Origin: DAOUAJ01 sp034433615
GTDB lineage: Bacteria; Chloroflexota; Anaerolineae; DUEN01
Assembly: GCA_034433615.1 (NCBI GenBank)
Contig: DAOUAJ010000162.1
Span: 1-33,435 of the forward strand
DNA length: 33,435 nucleotides
Reading direction: 5' to 3'
Below are positions 16,203-24,123 of this stretch, piece by piece. Below the pieces are notes generated by a model. It was not told where the DNA came from, searched no databases, and saw only the letters and a list, made by a program, of their open reading frames with translations. A program made the translations under genes and the position numbers. How positions within the stretch are numbered: the stretch's first letter is position 1; each line of letters begins with the position of its first letter.

Positions 16203-16227
16203 AGGGGCGATCCCTTCGCGGTCGCCC
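16203..16227. repeat. Short hairpin repeat, copy 2
   Basis: AGGGGCGATCCC-TTCGCGG-TCGCCC, between radical SAM genes 1 and 2. GGGCGA and TCGCCC form the stem. Same element as 14699-14722, with the stem better preserved here. Confidence 0.6.
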
Positions 16228-16241
16228 AGTGGAGGAGAACT

Positions 16242-17765
16242 GTGCGTGTTGCGTTAATTAATCCACGCTTCCGTTTGCCGATTGACACCCGGACGACGCC
16301 TCACTTGGGGTTGGCGTACCTGGGGGCCGTGTCGGAAAAGCGGGGTGACGAGGTTCGTGTGTTCGACGCCGACGTCGAGGATCAGCCCTTGCCCGAGTTT
16401 TTGCGGGAGTTCCGTCCGCACATCGTGGGCATCACCGCCAACACCCCCCAGGTGAAGCAGGCGTGGCGGGTGGCCGACACCGTCAAGAAAATGCTGGACA
16501 TTCCGGTAGTGCTGGGCGGACCTCACCCCAGCGTGGTGTCCGAGGATCTGGATTTCGAATCGTTGCGACAGCCGGGCGTTGATCTTGTCGTGCGCGGCGA
16601 GGGAGAAGCGACCTGGGTCGAGGTGTGCGACAAAGTGGAGTCCTTCCTGCGCGACCAGCCGACGTTCTCCACCGCCGCGCTCATGGACCCGATGCTGGAC
16701 TTCTGGAAGGGTGTGCCAGGCGTCAGCTACAAGACCAGCGATGGCCGGCTCCATCGCAACCCGGATCGCCCGGCCATCAAAGACCTGGATAGCCTGCCCT
16801 GGCCGGCGTATCACCTGTTTAAGATGGAGCGGTACACCAACCTGCAGCCAGCGATTGATCGGGTGGAAGGCGCTCGCTCTTTTGCCATCTTGACCAGTCG
16901 CGGCTGCCCTTACCGGTGTACTTTCTGTTCCCAATCCATCATGCCTATTAAATGGCGTGCCCGCAGTCCGGAAAATGTGGTCGAGGAGTGGCGACACCTG
17001 GTGCGTGAGTTGGGAGCAGAGGAGATCGGTGTATTGGACGATAGTGCCAACATCCGCATGGATCGGCTGCACGCTCTGGCCGACCTGCTGATTGCGGACC
17101 GGCTCAATCATGTGCCGTGGATCTTCGTGAACGGTATCCGCGCCAACCTGGCCACCCGAGAGCTCCTGGCCAAACTCAAGCAGGCGGGGCTCAAGCGGAC
17201 GGCATTCGGCGTGGAATCGGGCGACCCGCAGATCATGGAGTCCATTGAAAAACACATTACCCACGACACGATCGAGCAGGCCTTCAGGAACGCCAAGGCC
17301 GTCGGGCTGGAGACGATCGGTTTCTTCATCATCGGCCTGCCCGGCGACACACGCGAGACGATGCAACGCACCATTGACTTCGCCTGCAAGCTAGACCCAC
17401 TCATCGCCAATTTCTCCATGATGACCCCCTACCCGGGCACCAGGGTCTACGAGATTGCCAAGGGGAAAGGACGTCTTCTCATGGAAGACTGGGAGGATTA
17501 TGTCTTCTTTGAGGGTCGTGCCCGTTATGAGCTGGGCGATTTGACCGCAGAGCTGCAGGAAGAGATGTGGAAGAAGGCCTATCGCCAGTTCTACCTGCGC
17601 CCGCATCGCATCCTTATGACCGTAAGCCGCAGGGACTTCTGGCTGAACTACCGTCGCACGTTCCGCGTGGCCTGGCGGGTGATCTTCCCGCGTCGGGAGA
17701 AAACCGAGTTGCGGAAGGAGCTGAAGGCCCAGGGGACAATGTTGAACGTGATGCGTGATGCGTGA
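16242..17765 (+). CDS. B12-binding-type radical SAM protein 2
   Basis: 507-residue class B radical SAM protein. N-terminal cobalamin-type domain to about residue 130 (TPHLGLAYLGAV, HIVGITANTPQ, VLGGPHPSVV, VDLVVRGEGEATW), then the radical SAM core with Cys222, Cys226, Cys229 in TSRGCPYRCTFCSQ, GVLDDSAN, AFGVESGDPQIM, FFIIGLPGDTRETM and MTPYPGTRVYE. The C-terminal part has the FYLRPHRI segment common in this class. GTG 16242 has GGAGGAG nine bases before it. It closely resembles radical SAM protein 5 along its full length (shared FK-x-E-x-YTNLQP, RARS-x-x-NV-x-EWR). The last codons (VMRDA and stop) lie inside a heptamer repeat, so the C-terminal tail may be repeat-derived. Substrate unknown. 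Confidence 0.9.
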   Translation: MRVALINPRFRLPIDTRTTPHLGLAYLGAVSEKRGDEVRVFDADVEDQPLPEFLREFRPHIVGITANTPQVKQAWRVADTVKKMLDIPVVLGGPHPSVVSEDLDFESLRQPGVDLVVRGEGEATWVEVCDKVESFLRDQPTFSTAALMDPMLDFWKGVPGVSYKTSDGRLHRNPDRPAIKDLDSLPWPAYHLFKMERYTNLQPAIDRVEGARSFAILTSRGCPYRCTFCSQSIMPIKWRARSPENVVEEWRHLVRELGAEEIGVLDDSANIRMDRLHALADLLIADRLNHVPWIFVNGIRANLATRELLAKLKQAGLKRTAFGVESGDPQIMESIEKHITHDTIEQAFRNAKAVGLETIGFFIIGLPGDTRETMQRTIDFACKLDPLIANFSMMTPYPGTRVYEIAKGKGRLLMEDWEDYVFFEGRARYELGDLTAELQEEMWKKAYRQFYLRPHRILMTVSRRDFWLNYRRTFRVAWRVIFPRREKTELRKELKAQGTMLNVMRDA

Positions 17766-17818
17766 TCCGTGACCCCGCTAAGTCACGCTTCACGCATCGC
17801 GAATCACGCCTTAGTCAC
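17748..17818. repeat. Palindromic heptamer repeat overlapping the end of radical SAM gene 2
   Basis: Units GTGATGC, GTGATGC, GTGATCC, GTGACCC (17748-17775), a six-base centre, then inverted units GTCACGC, TTCACGC, ATCGCGA, ATCACGC (17782-17809) and a partial unit. Same architecture as 8347-8423 but a different unit sequence. The GTGATGC unit recurs at 28626-28638 on the minus strand. Confidence 0.8.
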
Positions 17819-17834
17819 TTTGTGGAGATAGACT

Positions 17835-19304
17835 GTGCGAATATCGTTGATCGGCCCCAAGTGGAATCAGATGGTGAATAGCTATCCGCCGCTCGGGCTG
17901 GCGTATCTGGCGGCGATGGCCGAGCAGGATGGGCATGAGGTGCGCATCCATGACTTCGGCCTGTACCCCAGGCGCCCGGTGGAGGAGGATGTCAAAGAGA
18001 TCGTTGACTACAAACCGGATCTGGTGGCCTTTACGTCCATGACGACCTCTTACCACAACGTGGAACAGACCGCGGCGCTCGTCAAGGAAGCTCTGGGGGT
18101 GCCCATTATCATCGGCGGCCCTCACGCCACCTCGTTGCCCGAATACACGTTACAAAACCCCAGTTTCGACTTTCTGGCCTATGGCGAGGGTGAATACATC
18201 TGGCAGGACTTTCTGCGCGCCTGCGAGGCCGGCGACGATCGCTGGGATCGCATCCCGGGGCTGTGGTACAAAGTGGACGGGCAGATCGTGAATGGGGGCA
18301 GCCGCCCGCCGATTGAGGACCTGGACGCGCTGCCCTTCCCCAGCCGTCACTTGTTCGACCTGGAGAAGTACCCCCTCTACGCGCCGGACGGCCGGCCTAT
18401 GATCACCATGTTAACCAGCCGGGGCTGCCCCTATGCCTGCTCGTTTTGCTTTAAGGGCATCGTCGGGCGCAGTTATCACCAGCGCAGCCCGGAGAACATC
18501 GTGGCCGAACTCCGGCAAGTGATGGACCGTTATGGGATCCGCAACTTCTATTTCATTGATGACCTGTTCACCATTGACGTTCGCCGGTTGGAGGCGATCC
18601 TGGATTACTTCATCGCCCAGAACCTGGACGTGCGATGGCGTTGCCTGGCCCGGGTGGATCGGGTCACGCCAGCGCTGCTGAAGAAAATGTACCGCGCGGG
18701 CTGTCGGCAGATCCACTACGGCATCGAGTCGGGCAACCCGGAGATCCTCAAGGCCACAGCCAAGCACATCAACCTGGATCAAGTGCGTCAGGCAGTGAAG
18801 TGGACCGAGGAGGCCGGCATTTGCTCCAAGGGCTACTTCATCCTCGGCCTGCCGGGCGATACCGAAGAGACGATAGAGCAAACCATCGAATTTGCAGCCT
18901 CGCTGGACCTGACGGAGGCCATGTTCTCCATCGCCACACCGTTCCCCGGCACACGGCTGTGGGAAGAGCTAGTACGGAAGAACCCTGGCCTGGCCTTCAA
19001 CGCTGACTTCACCAAGAGCTACTACTACAACTCGTACACGGCCGAGATCGCCCCGTTCATGAACGTCTCCGCCGTTGGTGATGAGGAATTGAGCGGCATG
19101 GCCCTGAAGGCGAGGCGGCGCTTCCAGGAGGCCAAGGAGAAGCGCCGGTTCATCAAGTACTTCGGGCCGCGCTGGGGGGAGGTTGCATGGAAGATGTCCA
19201 GGATCAAACCAGTGCATGGCGCGGCGCACACGGTATTAAACCTGGGGCTGTTCCCACGCTTCCGGCAATTGCAGCCGCGGCAGGAGGCAGAGATGTGGGC
19301 GTGA
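17835..19304 (+). CDS. B12-binding-type radical SAM protein 3
   Basis: 489-residue class B radical SAM protein. Cobalamin-type domain in residues 1-128 (YPPLGLAYLAAM, DLVAFTSMTTSYHN, IIIGGPHATSLPE, FLAYGEGEY). Cluster cysteines Cys198, Cys202, Cys205 in TSRGCPYACSFCFKG; further core motifs FYFIDDLF, QIHYGIESGNPEIL, GYFILGLPGDTEETI, ATPFPGTRLWEE. GTG 17835 lies nine bases after GTGGAGA, a moderate ribosome site. The family also includes enzymes such as BchE, HpnP-type methylases and archaeal tetraether synthase; nothing in this sequence singles out one of them. The stop lies at the edge of an octamer repeat. Substrate unknown. Confidence 0.9.
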   Translation: MRISLIGPKWNQMVNSYPPLGLAYLAAMAEQDGHEVRIHDFGLYPRRPVEEDVKEIVDYKPDLVAFTSMTTSYHNVEQTAALVKEALGVPIIIGGPHATSLPEYTLQNPSFDFLAYGEGEYIWQDFLRACEAGDDRWDRIPGLWYKVDGQIVNGGSRPPIEDLDALPFPSRHLFDLEKYPLYAPDGRPMITMLTSRGCPYACSFCFKGIVGRSYHQRSPENIVAELRQVMDRYGIRNFYFIDDLFTIDVRRLEAILDYFIAQNLDVRWRCLARVDRVTPALLKKMYRAGCRQIHYGIESGNPEILKATAKHINLDQVRQAVKWTEEAGICSKGYFILGLPGDTEETIEQTIEFAASLDLTEAMFSIATPFPGTRLWEELVRKNPGLAFNADFTKSYYYNSYTAEIAPFMNVSAVGDEELSGMALKARRRFQEAKEKRRFIKYFGPRWGEVAWKMSRIKPVHGAAHTVLNLGLFPRFRQLQPRQEAEMWA

Positions 19305-19398
19305 CACGGGGATGCGGAGACACGGAGATAGGGGGACGCGGGGACGCGGAGACGATGCGATCATCGCGTCACTCTGTCACCGCGTCCCCACGTCCAGA
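19303..19398. repeat. Palindromic octamer-periodic repeat, twelve units
   Basis: Strict 8-base phase: seven units of GACRCGGR/GATNNGGN type (19303-19358), a centre GATCATCG, then inverted CGTCACTC, TGTCACCG, CGTCCCCA, CGTCC. It fills almost the whole gap between radical SAM genes 3 and 4 and overlaps the stop codon of gene 3 by two bases. Confidence 0.8.
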
Positions 19399-19415
19399 TT
19401 GGAGAAACGTAAGGG

Positions 19416-20483
19416 ATGATTGAGATCTGCGAGCGGCGTACCCGTCGCTGGCGGCAGCACGCCTGGCAGCCCATCAAGTACCTGGCGTATGAGACGGGGC
19501 AGATCCACTGGGTGCCACCGCCCGACCGCATGTACATCGAGTCCACCAACATCTGCAACCTGCGTTGTGTGATGTGCCCCACCGGCCGCGAGGAGGTCGA
19601 GCGGCCCAAGGGGTTCATGGACTTTGAGCTGTTCAAGCGCATCGTGGACGAGATGGCGCCGTGGGTGCGGGCCACTACCTTGCACATCTGGGGCGAATCC
19701 CTGCTGCATAAGCGCATCTTCGACATGATCGCCTATTGCCGGGCCAGGGGGCTGCGCAGCGAGATCTCCACCAACGCCACGCTGCTGGACGAGCAGCGAG
19801 CGAAGGGGATCCTGGAATCGGGCCTGGATGTGATCTACCTGTGCCTGGACGGGATGCGGCCGGAGACTTACCAGTCCATCCGCGTGCGAGCCGACTACGA
19901 GCAGACGAACGAGAACATCCGCCGTTTCATCCGTATGAAGCGAGAGGGCGGCTACAGAGCGCCGTTTGTGAACCTGCAGATCATCCAGATGAAGCAAACC
20001 CAGGGTGAGATCGAGGAGTTCGTGCGAACATGGTCCATTCCAGGCGTGGATCGCGTGAACGTGAAGCCGTTTGACTCCTGGGCCGGGCAGATAGAAGAGG
20101 TAAATGAACTGCGGGCGGACGATCCTGGCAGCTTCGTCCCGCCCAAACGGTATGCTTGCCCCAATTTGTGGTATCATGTGCATATCTACTGGGATGGCAG
20201 TTTGGCCATGTGCGATCGGGACTACAACCTGTTGTTCCCGTTGGGAAACGTGAAAGACGGGGTGATGAAGGCGTGGAACGGCCCACAGATGCAGGAACTG
20301 CGCCGGTTGCACGTGACCAATCAATTAGAGCATGTAGCGCCCTGTAACACTTGTCTGGAGTGGGCCTGGTGGCGGCCCACGCCATTCTCGTCGCACGGCA
20401 ATTACAACGCCGCGTTAATCGAACGGCAAAACGGGAGCATCATCGGCCCGCAAGCCGTTCCTGAAGGTGGCAGCAGTCAGTAG
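19416..20483 (+). CDS. Radical SAM / SPASM-like protein 4
   Basis: 355-residue radical SAM protein without a cobalamin domain. Residues 1-36 are a basic leader (RRTRRWRQHAW...). Cys47, Cys51, Cys54 in STNICNLRCVMCPTG bind the catalytic cluster; LHIWGESLLH replaces the usual GGEP, ISTNATLL and CLDGMRPETYQ follow. The C-terminal SPASM-like region has Cys248 (RYACPNLW), Cys266 (GSLAMCDRDY), Cys310 and Cys313 (CNTC) for an auxiliary cluster. SPASM enzymes modify peptides, sugars or polyketides; this gene sits among class B enzymes, suggesting a shared pathway. No precursor peptide is visible around it. ATG 19416 lacks a strong ribosome site (GAGAAACGTAAGGG upstream). Confidence 0.88.
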   Translation: MIEICERRTRRWRQHAWQPIKYLAYETGQIHWVPPPDRMYIESTNICNLRCVMCPTGREEVERPKGFMDFELFKRIVDEMAPWVRATTLHIWGESLLHKRIFDMIAYCRARGLRSEISTNATLLDEQRAKGILESGLDVIYLCLDGMRPETYQSIRVRADYEQTNENIRRFIRMKREGGYRAPFVNLQIIQMKQTQGEIEEFVRTWSIPGVDRVNVKPFDSWAGQIEEVNELRADDPGSFVPPKRYACPNLWYHVHIYWDGSLAMCDRDYNLLFPLGNVKDGVMKAWNGPQMQELRRLHVTNQLEHVAPCNTCLEWAWWRPTPFSSHGNYNAALIERQNGSIIGPQAVPEGGSSQ

Positions 20484-20507
20484 CATTAGATGCGAAGAGG
20501 TTTTGAG

Positions 20508-20722
20508 ATGTTGCACAATTACCTGGTCAAGTATACGGAGATTCAGGATACATGGGGCAACTGGTCGAATGGCCCGAGGTGGTCACAGAGGGCAAGACCC
20601 TGGCAGAATGCCGGGAGAACCTGGCTGATGCTTTGCGGGAAATGATCGCCGCTTACCAACAGCTTGGGAAAGAAATCCCGACCGAGATCTGCAAGCAGGC
20701 AGAGGTCCCACCCATTTTCTAA
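20508..20722 (+). pseudogene. HicB-like antitoxin gene with a one-base deletion
   Basis: ATG 20508 with GAGG seven bases upstream opens MLHNYLVKYTE, the usual beginning of a HicB-type protein. The rest of the family sequence, SGYMGQLVEWPEVVTEGKTL and on to KQAEVPPIF, is in another frame that runs to TAA 20720-20722. Restoring one G in GGAGATTCAGG (about 20538-20547) would give YTEDSGYMGQ and one intact protein of about 71 residues. It is therefore a frameshifted gene or a sequencing error; translation from ATG 20552 of the second part alone is also possible. No HicA toxin neighbour is present. It lies inside the radical SAM cluster on the same strand. Confidence 0.75.
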
Positions 20723-20768
20723 GGGTTCTGCTCGTCACATATTGTGACCTGCAAGGAGGTTTCGCGCG

Positions 20769-22289
20769 ATGCGCGTTCTTTTGGCCAGCCCGGAGTCTAA
20801 GGTCTGGAACTCACGCCAGCACATCCACATGGGGCTGGGGTATCTGGCCGGTGCCCTGCGGGCGGCCGGTTACCCGGTGGAAATCTATGACGCCGCTGTC
20901 GAAAGGGAGCCGCTGGCTGAGGTCATGCGGCGCGGCCGCTACGACGTCGTCGGCATCTCATCGCCCACGCCGCTGATCAAGGAAGCGTGGGAGGCAGCGC
21001 GCGTCGCCAAGTCCACCGGCGCGGTGACCATCTTGGGCGGTCCACACCTGACCCTGCAGCCGGACGAATCCATGCAGCGCCCGGAAGTAGACCTGGTGGT
21101 GCGCGGCGAAGGCGAAGATGCCATCATCGAGATCATGCAGGCGTTGGAGCTGGACGCCGGCGTGCAGGCATCCAGCACGGCCCCTCGCCTCTTCGGGCAT
21201 AGGGCCTGGTCGGAGATCCTGGGGCTGTCCTACCGCCGCGCCAACGGGAACGGCGGCGAGATCGTACACAACCCGCCACGCCCGCTTCGCCCCGACCTGG
21301 ACAACATCCCATTCCCCGCCCATGACCTGTTCAAGATCGAGCAATACACGAACCTGCAGCCGCTGACGGACGGTTTGATCCCGCACTCCCGCTCGTACAC
21401 CCTCGTCACCAGCCGTGGGTGCCCCTTCAAGTGCACCTTCTGCTCCAAGCCCATCACCGGCGACACCTGGCGGGCGCGCTCGGTGGACAACGTCATCCAG
21501 GAGTGGCGCTGGCTGGTGCAGGATTTGAAGGCGACGGAGATCGGCATCACCGACGACCTCTGGAATCGGGACATCAAGCGAGCCAAGGATCTCTGCCGTC
21601 GCCTCATTGCCGAAGGGCTGAACACCGTACCCTGGGTCACCGTCCACGGTATGAAGGTCAACTACACGGACCTGGAGCTATTCCAGTTAATGAAGGCTGC
21701 TGGGGCCAAACGCGTCGGCTTCGGCGTGGAGTCGGGCGATCAGGAGATCCTGAACAAGGTCATCCGCAAAGGCCAGACGCTGGAGATGGTGCGCCAGACT
21801 TTCCGTGACGCCAAGGCGGCCGGCCTGCAGACGATGGGCTTCTTCATCTTCGGCATGCCGCATGAGACCGAGGAGACGATGGAGAAGACCATCCGCTTCG
21901 CCCTGGAGCTGGAGCCGGACCTGGCGCATTTCCTGATCGCCGCGCCGTATCCGGGCACCCGGCTGTGGGAGATGCTGCACGAGGAGGGGGCAGAGATCTT
22001 CTCCCACGACTGGGGTGACCTCGCCATTCAGGACGACAAGGCTCACTTCCAGATGGGGGAGATGACGGCCGAGCTGGTGGAACGCAAGTGGCACGAGGCA
22101 TACCGCCGGTTTTACCTGCGACCCGGCCGGCTGATGCGCCGCCTGCTTCAGTGGGACACCTGGCGACGGGCGCCCCAACGGATCAAAGACGCCCAGCGTT
22201 TCTTCCTGAATGGGCGCAAGCAGCACGCGTCCGTGGCCTCGCCGCAAACGCCGACGTGGAGCGGCAAGGCGGCGCGGCGGTTGGGGTAG
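20769..22289 (+). CDS. B12-binding-type radical SAM protein 5
   Basis: 506-residue class B radical SAM protein, a close paralogue of protein 2. Cobalamin-type domain to about residue 125 (IHMGLGYLAGAL, DVVGISSPTPLI, ILGGPHLTLQPDE, LVVRGEGEDA). Cys218, Cys222, Cys225 in TSRGCPFKCTFCSKP; core motifs GITDDLWN, GFGVESGDQEIL, GFFIFGMPHETEETM, APYPGTRLWEM. C-terminal FYLRPGRLMRRLL segment. ATG 20769 with AAGGAGG upstream gives a clear start. The residues facing the cluster differ from protein 2 (KPITGDTWRARS against QSIMPIKWRARS), so the substrates may differ. Substrate unknown. Gene 6 starts 15 bases after its stop. Confidence 0.9.
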   Translation: MRVLLASPESKVWNSRQHIHMGLGYLAGALRAAGYPVEIYDAAVEREPLAEVMRRGRYDVVGISSPTPLIKEAWEAARVAKSTGAVTILGGPHLTLQPDESMQRPEVDLVVRGEGEDAIIEIMQALELDAGVQASSTAPRLFGHRAWSEILGLSYRRANGNGGEIVHNPPRPLRPDLDNIPFPAHDLFKIEQYTNLQPLTDGLIPHSRSYTLVTSRGCPFKCTFCSKPITGDTWRARSVDNVIQEWRWLVQDLKATEIGITDDLWNRDIKRAKDLCRRLIAEGLNTVPWVTVHGMKVNYTDLELFQLMKAAGAKRVGFGVESGDQEILNKVIRKGQTLEMVRQTFRDAKAAGLQTMGFFIFGMPHETEETMEKTIRFALELEPDLAHFLIAAPYPGTRLWEMLHEEGAEIFSHDWGDLAIQDDKAHFQMGEMTAELVERKWHEAYRRFYLRPGRLMRRLLQWDTWRRAPQRIKDAQRFFLNGRKQHASVASPQTPTWSGKAARRLG

Positions 22290-22304
22290 AAGTTCCCATT
22301 CACG

Positions 22305-23387
22305 ATGTCCATTCTAAGTCTTATCCCCAGGCTCCCCGCCTACTGGCTCTTCCGGCGCTTCGGGTGGCCCCGTCTGTACCCATTCTCCATCGTGGTCAGC
22401 GTCTCCTTCCGCTGCAATTCCAGATGTCGCACGTGCGATGTGTGGCGTAAGCCGAACGACGACATGACCGTTGAGGAGTGGCGGCAGGTCTTCCATCACC
22501 TGGGTCGCGCGCCAGTGTACATCACCTTCACCGGCGGCGAGCCGTTCCTGCGGCCGGACCTGGATGACTTGGTCATTGCCGCCTACCAGGAATGCCGCCC
22601 CGCCTACATCACCATCCCCACCAACGGCCTGCTCAGCGATCGCATCGTGGAGCGGGTGGACCGCATGTGCCGGAAGGCGGCTGGCTCCGAGATCGGCATC
22701 AACCTGAGCCTGGACGGCGTCGGCGAGGAACACGATGACCTTCGCGGCGTCCCCGGCAACTGGCGGAGGGCGATGGAGACATGGCAGCGATTAAAGGAGT
22801 TGCAAAGGCGGCACCGCAACCTGGTACTGACGGTTCACACGGTCGTCTCTCGCTTTAACATCCATCGCTTCCGGAAGATTTACGAGGGGCTGCAATTCCT
22901 GAAACCGGATTCGTATATCACTGAGGTGGCCGAGGAGCGGGTGGAGCTGGACACGGTGGGGTGGGACATCACCCCTTCACCTGAGGATTACGAGCCGATC
23001 GCTGACTTCCTGAGCGAGCAGGCCCGTCGCGCGCCGGCACGCGGCATCGTCCGTATGACTCAGGCGTTCCGGGCCGAGTACTACCAACTCGCCAAACGGA
23101 TCCTGCGCCAGAAAGCCCAGGTGATTGACTGTTACGCCGGCTGGGCCAGCGCCCACATCGCGCCTGACGGAGACGTCTGGTCATGTTGTATCCGGGCGGA
23201 GCCAGCCGGCAACCTGCGCCAAACGGGCTACGACCTCGCGCCGATCTGGTTTGGTGAGGAAATGACATGGCTGCGCCGCTCCATCGCCAACAGAGAGTGC
23301 GCGTGTCCGATGGCTAATGCCTCTTACGCCAACATGCTTTTGCACCCACCCACGCTAGTGAAGGTGGCGTCAGAGGTGTTGAAGTGA
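22305..23387 (+). CDS. Radical SAM protein 6 with C-terminal cysteine region
   Basis: 360-residue radical SAM protein. Residues 1-33 are hydrophobic and aromatic (LPAYWLFRRFGWPRLYPFSIV), possibly membrane-associated. Cys37, Cys41, Cys44 in SFRCNSRCRTCDVW form the catalytic cluster site; YITFTGGEPFLRPDL binds SAM; ITIPTNGLL and NLSLDGVGEEHDDLRG follow as in MoaA/SPASM proteins. The C-terminal part has a Cys near 274 (VIDCYAGW), a Cys pair near 291 (WSCCIRAEP) and C-x-C near 326 (ECACPM), consistent with an auxiliary cluster. The 15-base spacing from gene 5 indicates co-transcription. Last gene of the cassette, followed by a hairpin at 23395-23419. Function unknown. Confidence 0.88.
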   Translation: MSILSLIPRLPAYWLFRRFGWPRLYPFSIVVSVSFRCNSRCRTCDVWRKPNDDMTVEEWRQVFHHLGRAPVYITFTGGEPFLRPDLDDLVIAAYQECRPAYITIPTNGLLSDRIVERVDRMCRKAAGSEIGINLSLDGVGEEHDDLRGVPGNWRRAMETWQRLKELQRRHRNLVLTVHTVVSRFNIHRFRKIYEGLQFLKPDSYITEVAEERVELDTVGWDITPSPEDYEPIADFLSEQARRAPARGIVRMTQAFRAEYYQLAKRILRQKAQVIDCYAGWASAHIAPDGDVWSCCIRAEPAGNLRQTGYDLAPIWFGEEMTWLRRSIANRECACPMANASYANMLLHPPTLVKVASEVLK

Positions 23388-23394
23388 GGGATGA

Positions 23395-23419
23395 GCCTGC
23401 CCTGAGCCGCTGGGCAGGC
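23395..23419 (+). terminator. Hairpin after the radical SAM cluster
   Basis: GCCTGCCC (23395-23402) and GGGCAGGC (23412-23419), loop of nine bases, eight bases after the stop of gene 6. No T tract follows, so its strength as a terminator is uncertain. Confidence 0.4.
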
Positions 23420-23446
23420 CAGGGTAACGAGGCATCTGGCATCCTG

Positions 23447-24031
23447 TCACCCCGCCCAGGCAGACAGTACTTCGTCCCACAAGAAATACGATCTGTCCCG
23501 TATGATGCTCTGCTGATGGGGCTCTAGCCCGGCCTTGCGTAACAGGGTAACCCGGCGCCCGGCGCGGCCGACGTCCTCCTCGCCCATCATCGCTGAGGCC
23601 TCAATGACCAGCAACGCGTTTTCGCCCTGGAAGCGTATGGGAGGCTGGCCGCGCATAACCACGTCAGCCAATATCACGTCGTGGAATTCGTCAGGCGAGG
23701 TTTGTACCCCGATACGGTTCTGCGTCTCGAGCAGCGTGTCGAGCCATTGGGTCATCGCATCCAGGCGCTGTTCCATCCATTGTTGTGCCTCAGTCAGCTC
23801 CTCCAATCGCCGCTCGGTGCGCCGTTGCGCCTCCTCCAACTCATCTACCCGCGCTGCTAGTGCCCTCAGTCGCCGCTCGGCGTACTGCTGGACCTCGGCC
23901 GGATCACGCACGTTTTCCGGCAGCGCCAGCCCTTCGTCCGATAGCATCAAGCGCCGTAACTCAGCCCGCCATTCCGGATGCTCTGCCAGAAGCTGCACCA
24001 GGTCACGATAACTCTGCACAGTAAAAGCCAT
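23447..24031 (-). CDS. Coiled-coil protein with shortened nuclease-like C-terminus
   Basis: 194-residue protein. The N-terminal part (YRDLVQLLAEHPEWRAELRRLMLSDEGLALPE) is common to a family found in many copies in cyanobacteria and Chloroflexota; residues about 45-105 are an uninterrupted coiled coil (ERRLRALAARVDELEE, RRTERRLEELTEAQ). The C-terminal part (ILADVVMRGQ, ENALLVIEASAMMGEEDVGRAGRRVTLLRKAGLE) resembles the end of a PD-(D/E)XK-like domain. The stretch usually found between coiled coil and this end appears missing, so an internal deletion is likely. ATG 24031 has GGGAGGGAG upstream and a promoter at 24095-24123. Family function unknown. Confidence 0.7.
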   Translation of the reverse strand: MAFTVQSYRDLVQLLAEHPEWRAELRRLMLSDEGLALPENVRDPAEVQQYAERRLRALAARVDELEEAQRRTERRLEELTEAQQWMEQRLDAMTQWLDTLLETQNRIGVQTSPDEFHDVILADVVMRGQPPIRFQGENALLVIEASAMMGEEDVGRAGRRVTLLRKAGLEPHQQSIIRDRSYFLWDEVLSAWAG

Positions 24032-24094
24032 ATGCTCCCTCCCCCATCAACAGTCAACGGTCCCCATCCTGTGCCGCGTCGTCAGTTTTCTATA

Positions 24095-24123
24095 AGTATA
24101 ACCGACGTTCACCTGATCAGCAA
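24095..24123 (-). promoter_or_regulatory. Putative promoter for the coiled-coil protein gene
   Basis: Minus strand: TTGCTG (24118-24123), 17 bases, TATACT (24095-24100), about 65 bases before the ATG. The remaining gap to 24310 contains no gene I can support. Confidence 0.5.

Noticed and set aside
16254..17366. 370-codon minus-strand frame opposite radical SAM gene 2
   Set aside because: Antisense shadow of a conserved protein, with no domain or ribosome site.
23447..24031. Plus-strand 158-codon frame (23535-24011)
   Set aside because: It is the complement of the coiled-coil protein, whose family sequence, ribosome site and promoter support the minus strand.
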